Assembly (NCBI GenBank): GCA_025769875.1
Contig: JAGFNK010000945.1
Location: forward strand, 1-17,815
Direction: 5' to 3'
DNA: 17,815 nucleotides
From: Russula earlei
Lineage: Eukaryota; Basidiomycota; Agaricomycetes; Russulales; Russulaceae
Shown: positions 8,310 through 17,267 of the stretch, piece by piece
Numbering within the stretch: position 1 is the first letter of the stretch
How the letters are laid out: each line of letters opens with the position of its first letter
Translations under genes and position numbers: made by a program
Notes under the pieces: model-generated
Seen by the model: the letters and a program-made list of their open reading frames with translations, nothing else
Database searches by the model: none
What the model was told of the DNA's origin: nothing

Positions 8310-8894
8310 CTATGGGTACCATACCATGAGCCCTGTAGCCAGATACTAATGCACTCTTTTCGAATGCATATATAGCCATGAGGCGAGCGAGGATATTTTC
8401 CGGGATCTTACAAATTTAATGTTTTGGGGCTGGGGATCACGTGGTGTCTCGCGTTGGGTAGCGCTCCTCTGCCCATCTTTTGGGTCGCTTTTCCACTACC
8501 TCCTTGCAGGGACGTTTCCAAAGTTCTCATTGGCGAAATGGCCGCATTTGGGGTGCGCGGGACACAGGAGCATGTCAGAGGCGAACACGGTCAAGACGCA
8601 AGCGAGGAAGGTCAGGCTGAAGAGCGAGGTGGAAAGCAAGTGCGTGCGGCCAGTGGTGTGCGCGGCAAGACCATTGAATGGTCCATGTGCCACAAGCTTT
8701 TGCTTTTTTGACCTGGAGATTGGGGATGAGGCCGCCTGTTGACGGAGGCCATGTGGTCAACAAGTGGGGCTGAGGCGTGGGACTACCTTGTTTTCGGAGC
8801 TTTAAAACGCCTGGATGTGGCGTCCTCTGTCTGTTTGTTCTCCCCCTCTCTCACTCATCCCTGACTCATCGCTCATCTGCCCTCCCCGTCTAAT
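8310..8894 (+). promoter_or_regulatory. 5' flank and probable promoter of the CRN-type gene
   Basis: No gene is seen here. CpG becomes frequent again from about 8375. Visible elements are an E-box CACGTG (8439-8444), a TTTAAAA-type TATA-like sequence near 8801 and a pyrimidine-rich stretch from about 8825 to 8890 just before the ATG, as is common at fungal start regions. Open frames at 8419-8742 and 8424-8711 overlap one another, are not recognisable and are treated as chance. Confidence 0.45.
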
Positions 8895-10857
8895 ATGGCC
8901 TCAGAGCTGGAACTTTACGTGTATATTAAGGGAAAAGACACCATATTCCCCGTAAATATTGAACGGAAGAAGACTGTCGGCAATCTTAAAGACGCCATTT
9001 TGCAAAAAAAACCTCATATTTTGAAGGATATCGACGCCGCCCAACTCGTCCTCTACAAAGTCGATCTAGATGATGACGAGAACATTGCACAAGCTGCTGA
9101 ACAAGCCACGAACGATGAAAGGCCGCTGAAGACGTCTCGCTCACTCGCCAGAGTATTCGAGACGGTTCCTCTAGAGGAGAGGATCAGCATTGTCGTTGAG
9201 CTTCCGAATCGTGAGTCCATGACATTATGCTCAATCCTCGCTCCCCATTTATCCTACCATCGTGCTTTTCCAAACGGTCATCTGGCCAGAATCGGTCCTT
9301 GGCAAGAGAAATTCTCGGCAAGAATCTAACCAGGAAGAATCTCGTCAGGAAGAAGCTAGTCAGCGTCAGAGAGACCTTCAGCGTCAGAAAGACCTTAAGC
9401 GTCAGAAAGACCTTAAGCATCTTCAGGATCTCCCACTTAATTCCACAGCCGCGTCTCTGATCAGCAAGCACGCCAACTACACGTTAATGCAAAAAGACTT
9501 AGAGGAAAGGATTCTGGACGACCGTCCCGAGTCTGATGCGGTTCCTCCTCTTCCCCTCCTATTTGAGGGCTTCGGTCTCTTTCACGACGACTTCAAAGGT
9601 CGGCATTATACACGTGCCTCGAACAAGATGAGGGGTGATCTGGAAGAGGCCGTTGATCTTTTCTCTGAAGCAATGACCCTGATCCACGAGAAGGAGCGCG
9701 ACCGGATGGAGGAGGGCCTAGAGACTTTAAACAAATTTTTTGAACTTCGTGACCCTCGCCCTCCACCCCTTGCGGCGGGCGTTATTGGCACTTGCCAAAC
9801 GGATGGTCACTTTAAAGGGCCACACGGCATGATATCGTGCGTGGTTGAGTTTAGAAACGAGCTCGCTTCCTCGTCATCGATACCTGCTGTCGAGCTCCTC
9901 AGCTACGTCACCAAATCGCACTCTCGTGTAATGGTGAAACGAGGGGACGTGTCTCCGTGGAGGATGCCGTGTCTCGGCCTGACAATTGCTGGTAAGCCGA
10001 ACGTCTCTTGGTCTCCTATGGGCACAAGCCTGACCTGCGTACGAGGCCCATATGTCATGTTTTTTGGAATTATTTTTCTTAAGCCGCTTTGGCGCATTGT
10101 CAGCCTCACCCCTATGTTGTCGTGTATCCCATCCGCCGTCAATGGTGATGATCGACAGCAGCTCTATGCTGCCTTTTATGCGGCATTGGATCTGTCACGA
10201 CGCATAGATGACGAGGCACTGCTCTTCATCAACGGAGCTACCGCGATGTCACTTGACCCTGAACCTAACACCAGACTTCCATACATCTCGGCGTTGACGA
10301 AGTGGGGCGATACCGGCGAGATCCGATTTCGAATTGTTGAGCTCTATCCCAAAACGCAGGACTACCGCCATCTGTACATTGCCAGGCTGGACGATGACAA
10401 AGAAATCATTGTGAAGTTTTCGCAACGATACTCGATCGAACTGCACGAGTTTTGTGCTGAACGAAGATGTGCCCCAAAGATTCTCGGCTTCCAGCGACTC
10501 GCAGGAGGTTTCTTCGCCATTGCCATGGAATACATTTTTCCATCTACATCTCTCTATACGGCACCAAATCGAGCGCGTTTCTGTGACAAGTGGAATAAAG
10601 ACCTATGGGATCTCATGGAATCCTTCCACAAAGCCGGGTTCGTCCACGGGGACCTACGCGAGCCCAACATCCTTTGTGATGGAGAAAATGTGATGCTGAT
10701 AGATTTTGACTGGGGGGGCAATGTTGGAGACGCCGAATATCCATCCGGACGGCTCAGCACGGAGTTGACGTTTGGGCGAGCAGAGGACGCTAATTCCAAG
10801 ATTACGAAAGAGGATGATAGGCGGGTGTTGAGGAATACGCTCGACATGTTAAAATAG
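8895..10857 (+). CDS. Crinkler (CRN)-type protein with C-terminal kinase-like domain, three exons
   Basis: Proposed CDS: 8895-9210, 9290-9991, 10046-10857; 609 aa. The ATG has A at -3 and G at +4. Residues about 5-105 match the Crinkler N-terminal domain (ELYVYIKGKDTIFPVNIE, TVGNLKDAI, DAAQLVLYKVDL). A Q/R/E/K-rich linker (about 112-145) contains three perfect-length 6-aa repeats (RQ-R/K-DL-Q/K). A middle region of unknown function follows. The kinase-like part covers about 420-600, with candidate lysine K463 (IIVKFS), hinge AMEYI, catalytic loop HGDLREPN (D542, N547) and metal site IDFD (D559). HGD and IDFD recall aminoglycoside-phosphotransferase/RIO-like kinases more than HRD/DFG kinases. 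CRN proteins were first known as oomycete effectors; in fungi their role is largely unsettled. No signal peptide is obvious. The gene is not visibly damaged, unlike its flanks. Kinase activity is inferred, not shown. Confidence 0.85.
9211..9289 (+). other. Intron 1 of the CRN-type gene (79 nt)
   Basis: Donor GTGAGT, acceptor GGCCAG. Removing it joins a phase-1 codon (C + AA) and links the Crinkler domain frame to the long downstream frame. Without splicing the first frame ends at 9329. Other nearby AG sites give the wrong phase or a weaker GCAAG acceptor. Confidence 0.78.
9364..9417 (+). repeat. Three tandem 18-bp units inside the CRN linker
   Basis: Units 9364-9381, 9382-9399 and 9400-9417 (CGTCAGARAGACCTTMAG) encode RQRDLQ, RQKDLK and RQKDLK. 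Units two and three are identical, so this coding minisatellite is probably recent and may vary in copy number. Confidence 0.9.
9992..10045 (+). other. Probable in-frame intron 2 of the CRN-type gene (54 nt)
   Basis: Donor GTAAGC, a branch-like CTGAC at 10030-10034 and acceptor ACGAG 11 nt later. The length is a multiple of three with no stop, so the frame stays open either way. Splicing gives the smooth segment CLGLTIAGPYVMFFG, while retention inserts 18 residues. The GAG acceptor is uncommon, which lowers confidence. Confidence 0.6.
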
Positions 10858-10960
10858 CAGCTACTAGAATGTGATGTGGCTTAAAGGACGGGCGAGGTGT
10901 TGTCTTGGTACGATGTCATCAACCATCAATCAATCATCGTCCACCAATCAATTATCAGTT
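10858..10960 (+). other. 3' flank of the CRN-type gene
   Basis: About 100 bp of single-copy-looking sequence with several CAATCA repeats (about 10920-10955). No AATAAA signal was seen. It probably holds the polyadenylation site before the repeat array begins. Confidence 0.3.
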
Positions 10961-11220
10961 CAGTTGCTAAGTGGTGAAAAATTTGTTTTCACGGCCGCGT
11001 TGCGCAACCGCGTCGTCCTCTCCTCTCCTGTCCTCTGCCCTCTGCTCTGCCTCTCCTCCACCCCCTCTCTCGACGTTCACAACCGGTCAACACCACGTAC
11101 ATGCGTGGCCATTTGCACGCCAAAACAAAAACGGGCCATTCTCGCGGCGTCCAAACGAATCCCTCGCTCAGTCTTGGCCAAGGATGGTGCACCCCTGTGA
11201 GCCTGCTTTTTCCTTTCTTC

Positions 11221-11267
11221 TCTATAATCTATAATCTATAATTAAAACGAAGGGGGTCGGAGGGTCG
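11221..11267 (+). repeat. Repeat block shared with 14848-14880 (CpG-rich version)
   Basis: TCTATAATTAAAACGAAGGG continues as GGTCGGAGGGTCG here. The copy at 14848 reads TCTATAATTAAAATGAAGGG, then GGTTGAAGGGTTG. Every CpG in this copy is TpG or CpA there. The short unit TCTATAA is also repeated in tandem at 11221-11240. Confidence 0.85.
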
Positions 11268-11604
11268 CCGGTCCTTGCCCTCTCCTCCAGCCCGTCTCTC
11301 GACTCTCGACATTCACGACCGGTCAACGCCGCGCATGTACGCGGCCATTCGCACGCCAAAAATGGGCCATTCTCGAGGCTTTCGAGAAATCCCTCAAAAC
11401 TTTTCGCGGCCGCGTTGTCCTCTTCTCTCCTGTCCTCTGCTCTCTCCTCTGCCCTCCCTCTCCTCCACCCCACCCTCTCTGGACGTTCACGACGCGAAGC
11501 TGGGTTTTGTTTGTCTCTACCCCACTCCCAATCACAACACGACGGTCATGACCTCCACCGCAATGATGGCACTCCGTGCGCGTTTCGTTCAAGTTTTTTT
11601 CTGC

Positions 11605-11644
11605 GCTCACTTTTCTTACCCGTTTCTCACAGAGACAGCACAGC
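11605..11644 (+). repeat. Intron-3'-end-like module, copy 1
   Basis: CTCACTTTTCTTACCC, then TTTCTCACAG ending at 11632, then AGACAGCACAGC. It is the most diverged branch-like site of the family. Confidence 0.55.
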
Positions 11645-12006
11645 TAGGACCACGGCGTTGATACAGCCGTGAAGGTCTGGAGGGATTTTTCGTGCTCGAC
11701 GAGCGTGCGTCGTCCTTCAAACATGAACCCGGTGCGCCCATCTCCTTACAGCGACAGACCCCCTTTTTTTTACGACGATGTATAACTCTCACAGTGGCAA
11801 CCACAACGAGATGGCGATGACCACGACTGTGCGCCTTTTCTTAAAAAAAAAACGCGACAACACTCTAGCACCACAGTTCTCTCATTCTCTTATCCCTCTT
11901 CCTTCCCTCAGTGCAACGGCCAATTGTCCCGTTTCACAAGACGACGGTCTCCAAGTCTCTATTTCTTCCTCGCCAGTTCCGCTCCGGCTGTCTTTCTCCC
12001 GCGTAT

Positions 12007-12222
12007 GCAACTCCAGGTCAAGACCTGGCCTGTGTGCGTTTCTTTTTCTTTTTCCATAATTCACTCGCGATTTCTAACCCGTCATAGTAACAGCACGGCC
12101 ACGACCACAACGATAATGCCGCCATCAAGCGGGGCCTCACGATGGCCACGACCGCGTGCGTTTTTTCATTTCTATATGGTTTTTGATTTTTTCTTCTCCT
12201 CTCCAGCTGTTATACATGCCAA
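12007..12222 (+). repeat. Long repeat block shared with 15986-16160 (CpG-rich version)
   Basis: It starts with GCAACTCCAGGTCAAGACCT (12007-12026), an exact 20-bp match to 15986-16005. A T/C run follows, then CTAAC (12074-12078), TAG ending at 12087, and TAACAGCACGGCC. A second pyrimidine run ends CTCTCCAG at 12206, followed by an ATGCCA-type sequence. The same order of parts occurs in the partner copy. Each part resembles an intron 3' end. Confidence 0.82.
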
Positions 12223-13030
12223 TTCCCGAGCGCGTCGCGTTCCTCTCCCGTCCCCTCTGCTCCACTTGACCCACTCCCAAAACGCGCCGTTCTCGCGGCT
12301 TTCAAATCCCTCGCACGATCCTCGCCGGTAACGGTGGGTTTCGTTTGACGCTACACCCCTGTGAGCCTCCTGTTTCCTTTCTTCTCTTTTCTGTTGTCTC
12401 TGACCTCTAGATGTTCACGGCGGTTCAACACAGCGCGTGTACGCGGCCGTTCGCACGGCAAAAAGGGCCCATTCTCCTCGCTTTCAAATCCATCGCATGG
12501 TCCTGGCCAGCGACGGTGGGTTTTATTTGTCTCTACCCCACTCCCAACAACAACGCGATGGTCATGACCACCACCACGACCATGGAATGGCAGGTGCGTG
12601 ATTTTTCTTTTTCTTTTCGATTCCCTTCGTTTACCCGGAAACGCGATAACACCCGGAATGTGAACACAAGTACTCGCACCACAGTGAAGACCTCTTAGAG
12701 CCACGACCAGTTCCCTCCAGCACTGTGTCCCTGTGCGCGACACCAGGGATCTTTGCGTGCGTTATCGTTTTCATGTTTGCGCGTTCTCTCTCCTTCTCTT
12801 TTCCGTCTTCCTTGCAACAGCACATTATCCCATTTCACAACACTCTCCCAGTCTCTCTCTGTGACTTGCCGGTTCCTGTTGGCTTTCTTTCACAGGTGCT
12901 TTTATTTCCTCTTCTGACGACCAAAGGACGCGCGAACCGGCCAATTCCCACACCCAATGCCCTGTGAGCCTCCTTCCTTCCTTCTCTTTTCTGTCCTCTC
13001 TGACCTCCGTTTTTATTTTTTATTTTTTTC

Positions 13031-13072
13031 ACTTGCTCTTTTTTGACCTCTTCTCACAGCAACAGCACGGCC
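13031..13072 (+). repeat. Intron-3'-end-like module, copy 3
   Basis: CACTTGCTC, T-run, TTGAC (13043-13047), CTCTTCTCACAG ending at 13059, then CAACAGCACGGCC. It is close to the diverged copy at 15604-15645. Confidence 0.6.
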
Positions 13073-13961
13073 AGGACCTCGGTCATGACGCACCTGTCAA
13101 GACTCTCGCGAGGGGTCAATCGGTGTCTCACGCATTTAGCAACTGAACTTTGGTAATCGTGCCCGGTTATAAAAGGCGGTCACGGCGCTGTATCGCAGTT
13201 CCTGTGGGTATTGATCCCGCGGGGGCAGTTTTCTATCTTCCTTTTCGTGAAATTCGTTTCCTTTTCGCTCATTTCTTCCGTGTTCTCCTCAAGCCTCCCT
13301 TTGCGCGCTCGAGACCAACCCCACACTCGAAACCCTGTTGGTGCCTCATGCAGTTCCCCGTGCGTCTCCTATCGCCATGAATGGCCGCGTACGGCCGCGA
13401 ATGGCAGCGACAGCACGACCAGGGTCGAAGCCGGTGACCTCGACAGTACGTGGCGCTCGCCGTCGTGCGTATCGCGTCATGCCCTCAACGACTAAACCTT
13501 GCTTGGGCGATCGGTATCGCGCCATCCTCTCCTCCTTCCTCCCGTCTGCTACCTGTCAACGCAACCGTCATCATGCTCACGCCGCGCGATCGCGATTGCC
13601 TTTGCAAACACGTTCTCCCGACAAACCGGCGCATCCCAAAATGAAGGCCGAACGGTCCCGCCCAACGCCACTGTGTTCTGGCTTTCAGGTACTTTTCTTT
13701 CATTTTCCCTTTCTTTTCTTTCTTCTTTTCTTTTCTTTTATGTTCTCGCCTCTGTCTGACTTGCGTTCCATCTGGCCTTCTTTTCCCTGTGCGTGCGTGC
13801 GTGCGTTTTTCCATTTCTTTCCTGTTTCAGTTTTCTGTCTATACCCTCTTCCCTATCCTTAGTTTTTCTTCAGCCTCCTTCAATGCGTGACTGGCCAATT
13901 CCCACACCCACGAAACCCTGATGGCACATGATGGTTTCCCGCGCGTGCAATGTCACGTGCG

Positions 13962-15615
13962 TTGAGTTGTGTCTTGGCCTTCTCTTCTCTCAGCCCATTT
14001 CCTGCAATCACCATGTGCATGTGATCATCCAGTTGACTATGTTACTTTTAGTGAATATAATGATTTCATAAGATTATTTTTATTTTCCACTGATAAATGA
14101 GTTGAATCTATATCCAGTTTAACTGGGCTGAGCTGTAGCACTATGGTTGGTTGAGTGATTAACATCAAGCACAGATGCTGATTGGCAGTTGACTTGGCCA
14201 TATGATGAATTGCTGTCTTTGATAGGATCATGGTAAGAGTTTTGTTTTTGGTTGAGATGGAGGCAGTTACTAATTGGCAAATGAGGTGCCTGTGCTATGG
14301 TGGATGGCTCCTCTTTTATAGGATGATATTAAAATCTCTGTTGCTTCTCATGGCAAGGCTAATGAGGGGTGTTCAATTCAATTTCAGTATCTGCTATAAA
14401 GGTGGTTTCATGGGGGGAAGGGAAGAAGAATGTAGAGTGAAATTTTAATAAAGTGAGTGTAAAAATACATGAATTCAGTGTATTGATATGGATTGTTCTG
14501 ATAGATGACATGAAGATTATAAAGAATTACACATTCACTCAAAAAGGGATTACACCCAGTAATGAGTGATGTTAAAGGCATATTAGGGCCTTTTAGAAAG
14601 AGAATTTTGAACCCAAATGGAAACTCTTGAAACTCAAGGATTTTCAGAGATCACCAATATAATAGGGTTTTGTTGGTACCTGTTGCTAAAATGGGCCTTA
14701 TGAGTAAAAAAGATTACACATGGTGATGATTGTGAGATTATGATAGACCTCCTCTCCCTTTATCCAAAAAGGATTACACATGAAGAGAATGCTCATGGCC
14801 TGCCAAAGGCACACCCCTTGGGCAAAGCCCAGGCAAGCCTCAGCTTGTCTATAATTAAAATGAAGGGGGTTGAAGGGTTGATGGATCAAGTGGCTCCTGG
14901 AATCACCTTTTGTGACCACATAATTATCAAGAATGCCTTTTCTGGACCTAGTGCATGGAGAAAAAAATTGTTTCAAGCATGCAAATAGGGGTCATGCAAT
15001 GACAATGATGTAGCATATCCAAGCTCCCCTCTCCTCTCCCTCCTCCCATATCCTCTACCCCACTCCTGCCTTACTTGCCCCTGTGCACTGCCATCCTTCT
15101 GACCTCCTCTGACAACACCACCATCATTACATTCAACACATTCAAGAGCAGTCAAATCAGTGCACATTCAATCTTCCCCCCTATTTTGGTCATTTTCCTC
15201 TCCCCCCTCCACTCTCCTTTGCACAGTGCTGAGCATGTCATGTCTTCCAGATCCAGATCATGTGGTGTGCATGTACAAGGCAGCCATCTAAATGTTGCCA
15301 ACTGGCCTATCTATGGGTGGCTCAGCAACATGCCCATGGCTGTGATGATGGCAGGCAAAGCTTTCTCTTGCTTTGCTCTCCCATCCTCTCACATTGCTTT
15401 GCAGCTCAATGCCCTCTGCTTTGCCACCTCCAGCATGTGTGACAACTCAGGCCAAGACCACAAGAACACTCAATGACTATGAAAACAATACTATGCAACC
15501 ATGAACCCAGTGCACTTTATCCTTTCTATTTTCTTTCTTTTTTACTCACATGTGTAAGCTGTGTGCATGTGTTTTTCTTTTTTTTTTCTTTCAGGTGCTT
15601 TTTTTCTTTTTTTCT
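13962..15615. other. CpG-free segment; AT-rich gene-free stretch 14030-14820
   Basis: Reading line by line I find no CG dinucleotide from 13962 to 15615, while GC content is moderate. From 14030 to about 14820 the sequence is AT-rich and I recognise no gene, LTR or RNA. A short motif, GATTACACA or a one-base variant, recurs near 14526, 14548, 14711 and 14771. The open frame at 14230-14448 has no recognisable product. Confidence 0.85.
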
Positions 15616-15736
15616 CGCTCTTTTTAACCTCTTCTCATAGCATGCCTATTTTGCTTGGGCTTCAATACTGCTGCAGATGGCTAAAATTTGATTGAGTATG
15701 CACCCTCCATGGCCAACTTGATGACCAAGCTCTAGG

Positions 15737-15999
15737 GTGGACCAGTATGCAGATCCGTATGCCATTCCAGCACTGTCACACCTCAACCCTAACCAGCTGT
15801 TCTGGGATGATCTGTACCATGGGGCCATCCCTCAGACATTTGATGAGACTGTCATGGGCGAGGCAATCCCAATGGTGCAGCTCACCAGCCATCACTTGCC
15901 TAGTCCAGGTTTGGTATATGGCAGTGACCTTGGTGGGCATGCATTGCCTGGCCCACACATGCAAATGTCTGTACCAGTATGTGCAGCAACTCCAGGTCA
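15737..15999 (+). pseudogene. Unrecognised protein-like remnant in the CpG-poor array
   Basis: An open frame without ATG runs from about 15725 (after TGA 15722-15724) past 16000. Its first about 80 codons have a protein-like composition (DPYAIPALSHLNPNQLFW, LPSPGLVYGSDLGGHALP) with no low complexity, unlike the rest of the array. It then enters the 20-bp repeat and T/C run shared with 12007, where coding character stops. I do not recognise a family. It may be a captured exon or the tail of a dead transposon gene, or it may be chance. Confidence 0.35.
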
Positions 16000-16160
16000 A
16001 GACCTATCTGTGCATATTTATTTTTTTCATTTCACTTCACTCGCAATTTTCTAACCCCTCAGTGACAGCACAGCCTGGACTACAGTGATGATAGCACTGT
16101 TTTTGTTTTTGTGGCTTCTCATTTTTTTTTCTTCCTCTCCAGTCTTCCATGCATGCCAGT
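15986..16160 (+). repeat. Long repeat block shared with 12007-12222 (CpG-poor version)
   Basis: Exact 20-bp start at 15986-16005, CTAAC at 16051-16055, CAG ending at 16062, TGACAGCACAGCC, then a pyrimidine run ending CTCTCCAG at 16142 and an ATGCATGCCA-type sequence. CACTCGCGATTT of the partner reads CACTCGCAATTT here. Confidence 0.82.
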
Positions 16161-16437
16161 TTTCTCAAGTATCACTGGCCTCCTTTCTCCTGGATGCATG
16201 TGTGTGGTTCCATTCATTTTTCCCCTCCATTTGCTCTGTTTTTGTTTTGTTTTGTTTTTTTCATCTTTTGTTTTCCTCTCAAGCAGCAGTGATGATAATG
16301 ACATCACTGTCACAGCAGCAATCACAATGCGATGACCATGAACACAACCAAACAATCCTGTGCAACCATAAACCTGGTGCACTTTTTTTTTTTCTTTCCT
16401 TCCTTTTTACTTGCTCTTTCTAACATCTCACAGCAAC

Positions 16438-16932
16438 TGTCACTGACTGGGGGTGGTGTTGCTGACAAATTGGTTCACACGCAAGATGTACACACAGAGT
16501 CAAGTGAAAACAACAAGTTCTCACAAGGTTCAGGGATCTTGGTGACAACAATGCCAAGGCAATTGTGTACTGCAGAAAGGAAAGGTGAATAATAAGTCTT
16601 TGTGTTTGAAGACTTAGAGAGTTGAGAGAGTTTTCAAGATGATTGCTTGATTACTTGCAAGCCTACAAGTCCTGAAGCTGGAACCAGTGATATTTCATAG
16701 GAGAACAAGCTTAGAGCTTGTTCTTGTTGACTGACAGGTTTATATACAAGAGAGGTATCATATCAAATGATGTCCTTAAGGGGACAATGAGGCAATCAAA
16801 GTAAGAACATGCTGGAACACCATGGTAAACATGAGTCATGAAACAAGTCATCAAACAGGAGTTAAACATGAGTCGAGTCCAGGTAGGCTAGCCCAGTTGC
16901 TGGTCTGATCTGGAGTATTGGTACTTGTGACA
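16438..16932 (-). mobile_element. LTR-B, intact 495-bp copy, minus orientation, 3' LTR
   Basis: Minus strand: TGTCAC at 16932 to GTGACA at 16438, a perfect 6-bp inverted end. A polypurine tract (AATAAGGGGGTAA) lies directly upstream on the minus strand at 16933-16945, so this is a 3' LTR. TATA is at about 16739-16746 and the hairpin at 16703-16723. It contains the unbroken CCAAG site (about 16545) that received LTR-A in the copy at 6434-8112. The flank on the left is GCAAC (16433-16437). Confidence 0.88.
16703..16746 (-). promoter_or_regulatory. LTR-B promoter (second copy): TATA box plus hairpin
   Basis: Minus strand TATATAAA (about 16739-16746), then arms GAACAAGCT and AGCTTGTTC (16703-16723) with a 3-nt loop. 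Confidence 0.65.
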
Positions 16933-17267
16933 TTACCCCCTTATTAATGTCTAAGCTATGTAGGGGATGATGGTAGCATGGCAGCAATGAGTGTGAAAAT
17001 GTAACTGGTCTTGAGGGACTCTACACATTTTGTTGGTTTTGCATCGTCAGTGTGGTTTCCTTAGTGCTTTCAGGTCAGGTCACATTGACTGCAAAAAACT
17101 GCTTGACTGAACCTGACCTGACTGATCATGAGTGAAATTTTAGTCAAGGTCAAACTGGATTGTAGAATGTCCAGTCACAGTCACATCAACTTTCAAGACT
17201 GATAAAAACTGGTCAAGACTGGTGTGCCTGGTGTGCCTGGGATTTCTGTCAAGATTTCATGGGTTTG
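16933..17267 (-). mobile_element. Internal 3' end of a minus-strand LTR-B element
   Basis: The first about 60 bp next to the LTR match the 3' end of element 2 (ACCATCATCCC, then AAGGGGGT before TGTCA). Farther in, similarity fades and no coding frame is supported. An inverted repeat (TCAGGTCAGGT 17070-17080, ACCTGACCTGA 17111-17121) and several GTCAAG/GACTGG repeats are present. It is interrupted by LTR-C at 17268. Confidence 0.65.

Larger units (their letters stand above)
10961..13961 (+). repeat. CpG-rich degenerate repeat array, non-coding
   Basis: No convincing gene is present. Blocks recur with divergence: CGCACGCCAAAA then GGGCCATTCTCG near 11110-11150, 11350-11375 and, altered, 12450-12480; TTTGTCTCTACCCCACTCCC at 11507-11530 and 12525-12545; CTGTGAGCCT plus a pyrimidine run at 11197, 12358 and 12961; GGCCAATTCCCACACCCA near 12938 and 13893; and many GTGCGT starts followed by T/C runs. 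Minus-strand translations show a recurring peptide flavour (ENGPF...CEWPRT), which I judge a by-product of the DNA repeat because frames shift between copies. TATAAAAGG at 13168-13176 is a good TATA-like match with no recognisable gene after it. A (GTGC)n run lies at about 13793-13807. Confidence 0.75.
14848..16437 (+). repeat. CpG-depleted copy of the degenerate repeat array
   Basis: Same family as 10961-13961, decayed. Shared parts are 14848-14880 with 11221-11267, 15986-16160 with 12007-12222, the pyrimidine module ending TTCTCATAG at 15640, and the module with CTAAC at 16420-16424 and CAG ending at 16433. CATGAACCCAGTGCAC (about 15499) and CATAAACCTGGTGCAC (about 16367) match CATGAACCCGGTGCGC (about 11722). 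Differences are mostly CG to TG or CA. No gene is supported except the remnant at 15737-15999. Confidence 0.78.

Noticed and set aside
8419..8763. Overlapping ORFs on both strands upstream of the CRN-type gene
   Set aside because: Three or more frames are open at once in CpG-rich sequence, none looks like a known protein, and all lie in the probable promoter region.
10989..12743. Minus-strand ORFs with a recurring ENGPF/CEWPRT-like peptide
   Set aside because: Frames shift and stop between copies; the similarity follows the DNA repeat and not a conserved reading frame.
13338..13862. 174-aa + strand ORF after the TATAAAAGG at 13168
   Set aside because: The C-terminal half is a translated pyrimidine tract (F/L/S runs), there is no recognisable domain, and it lies in the repeat array with competing frames.
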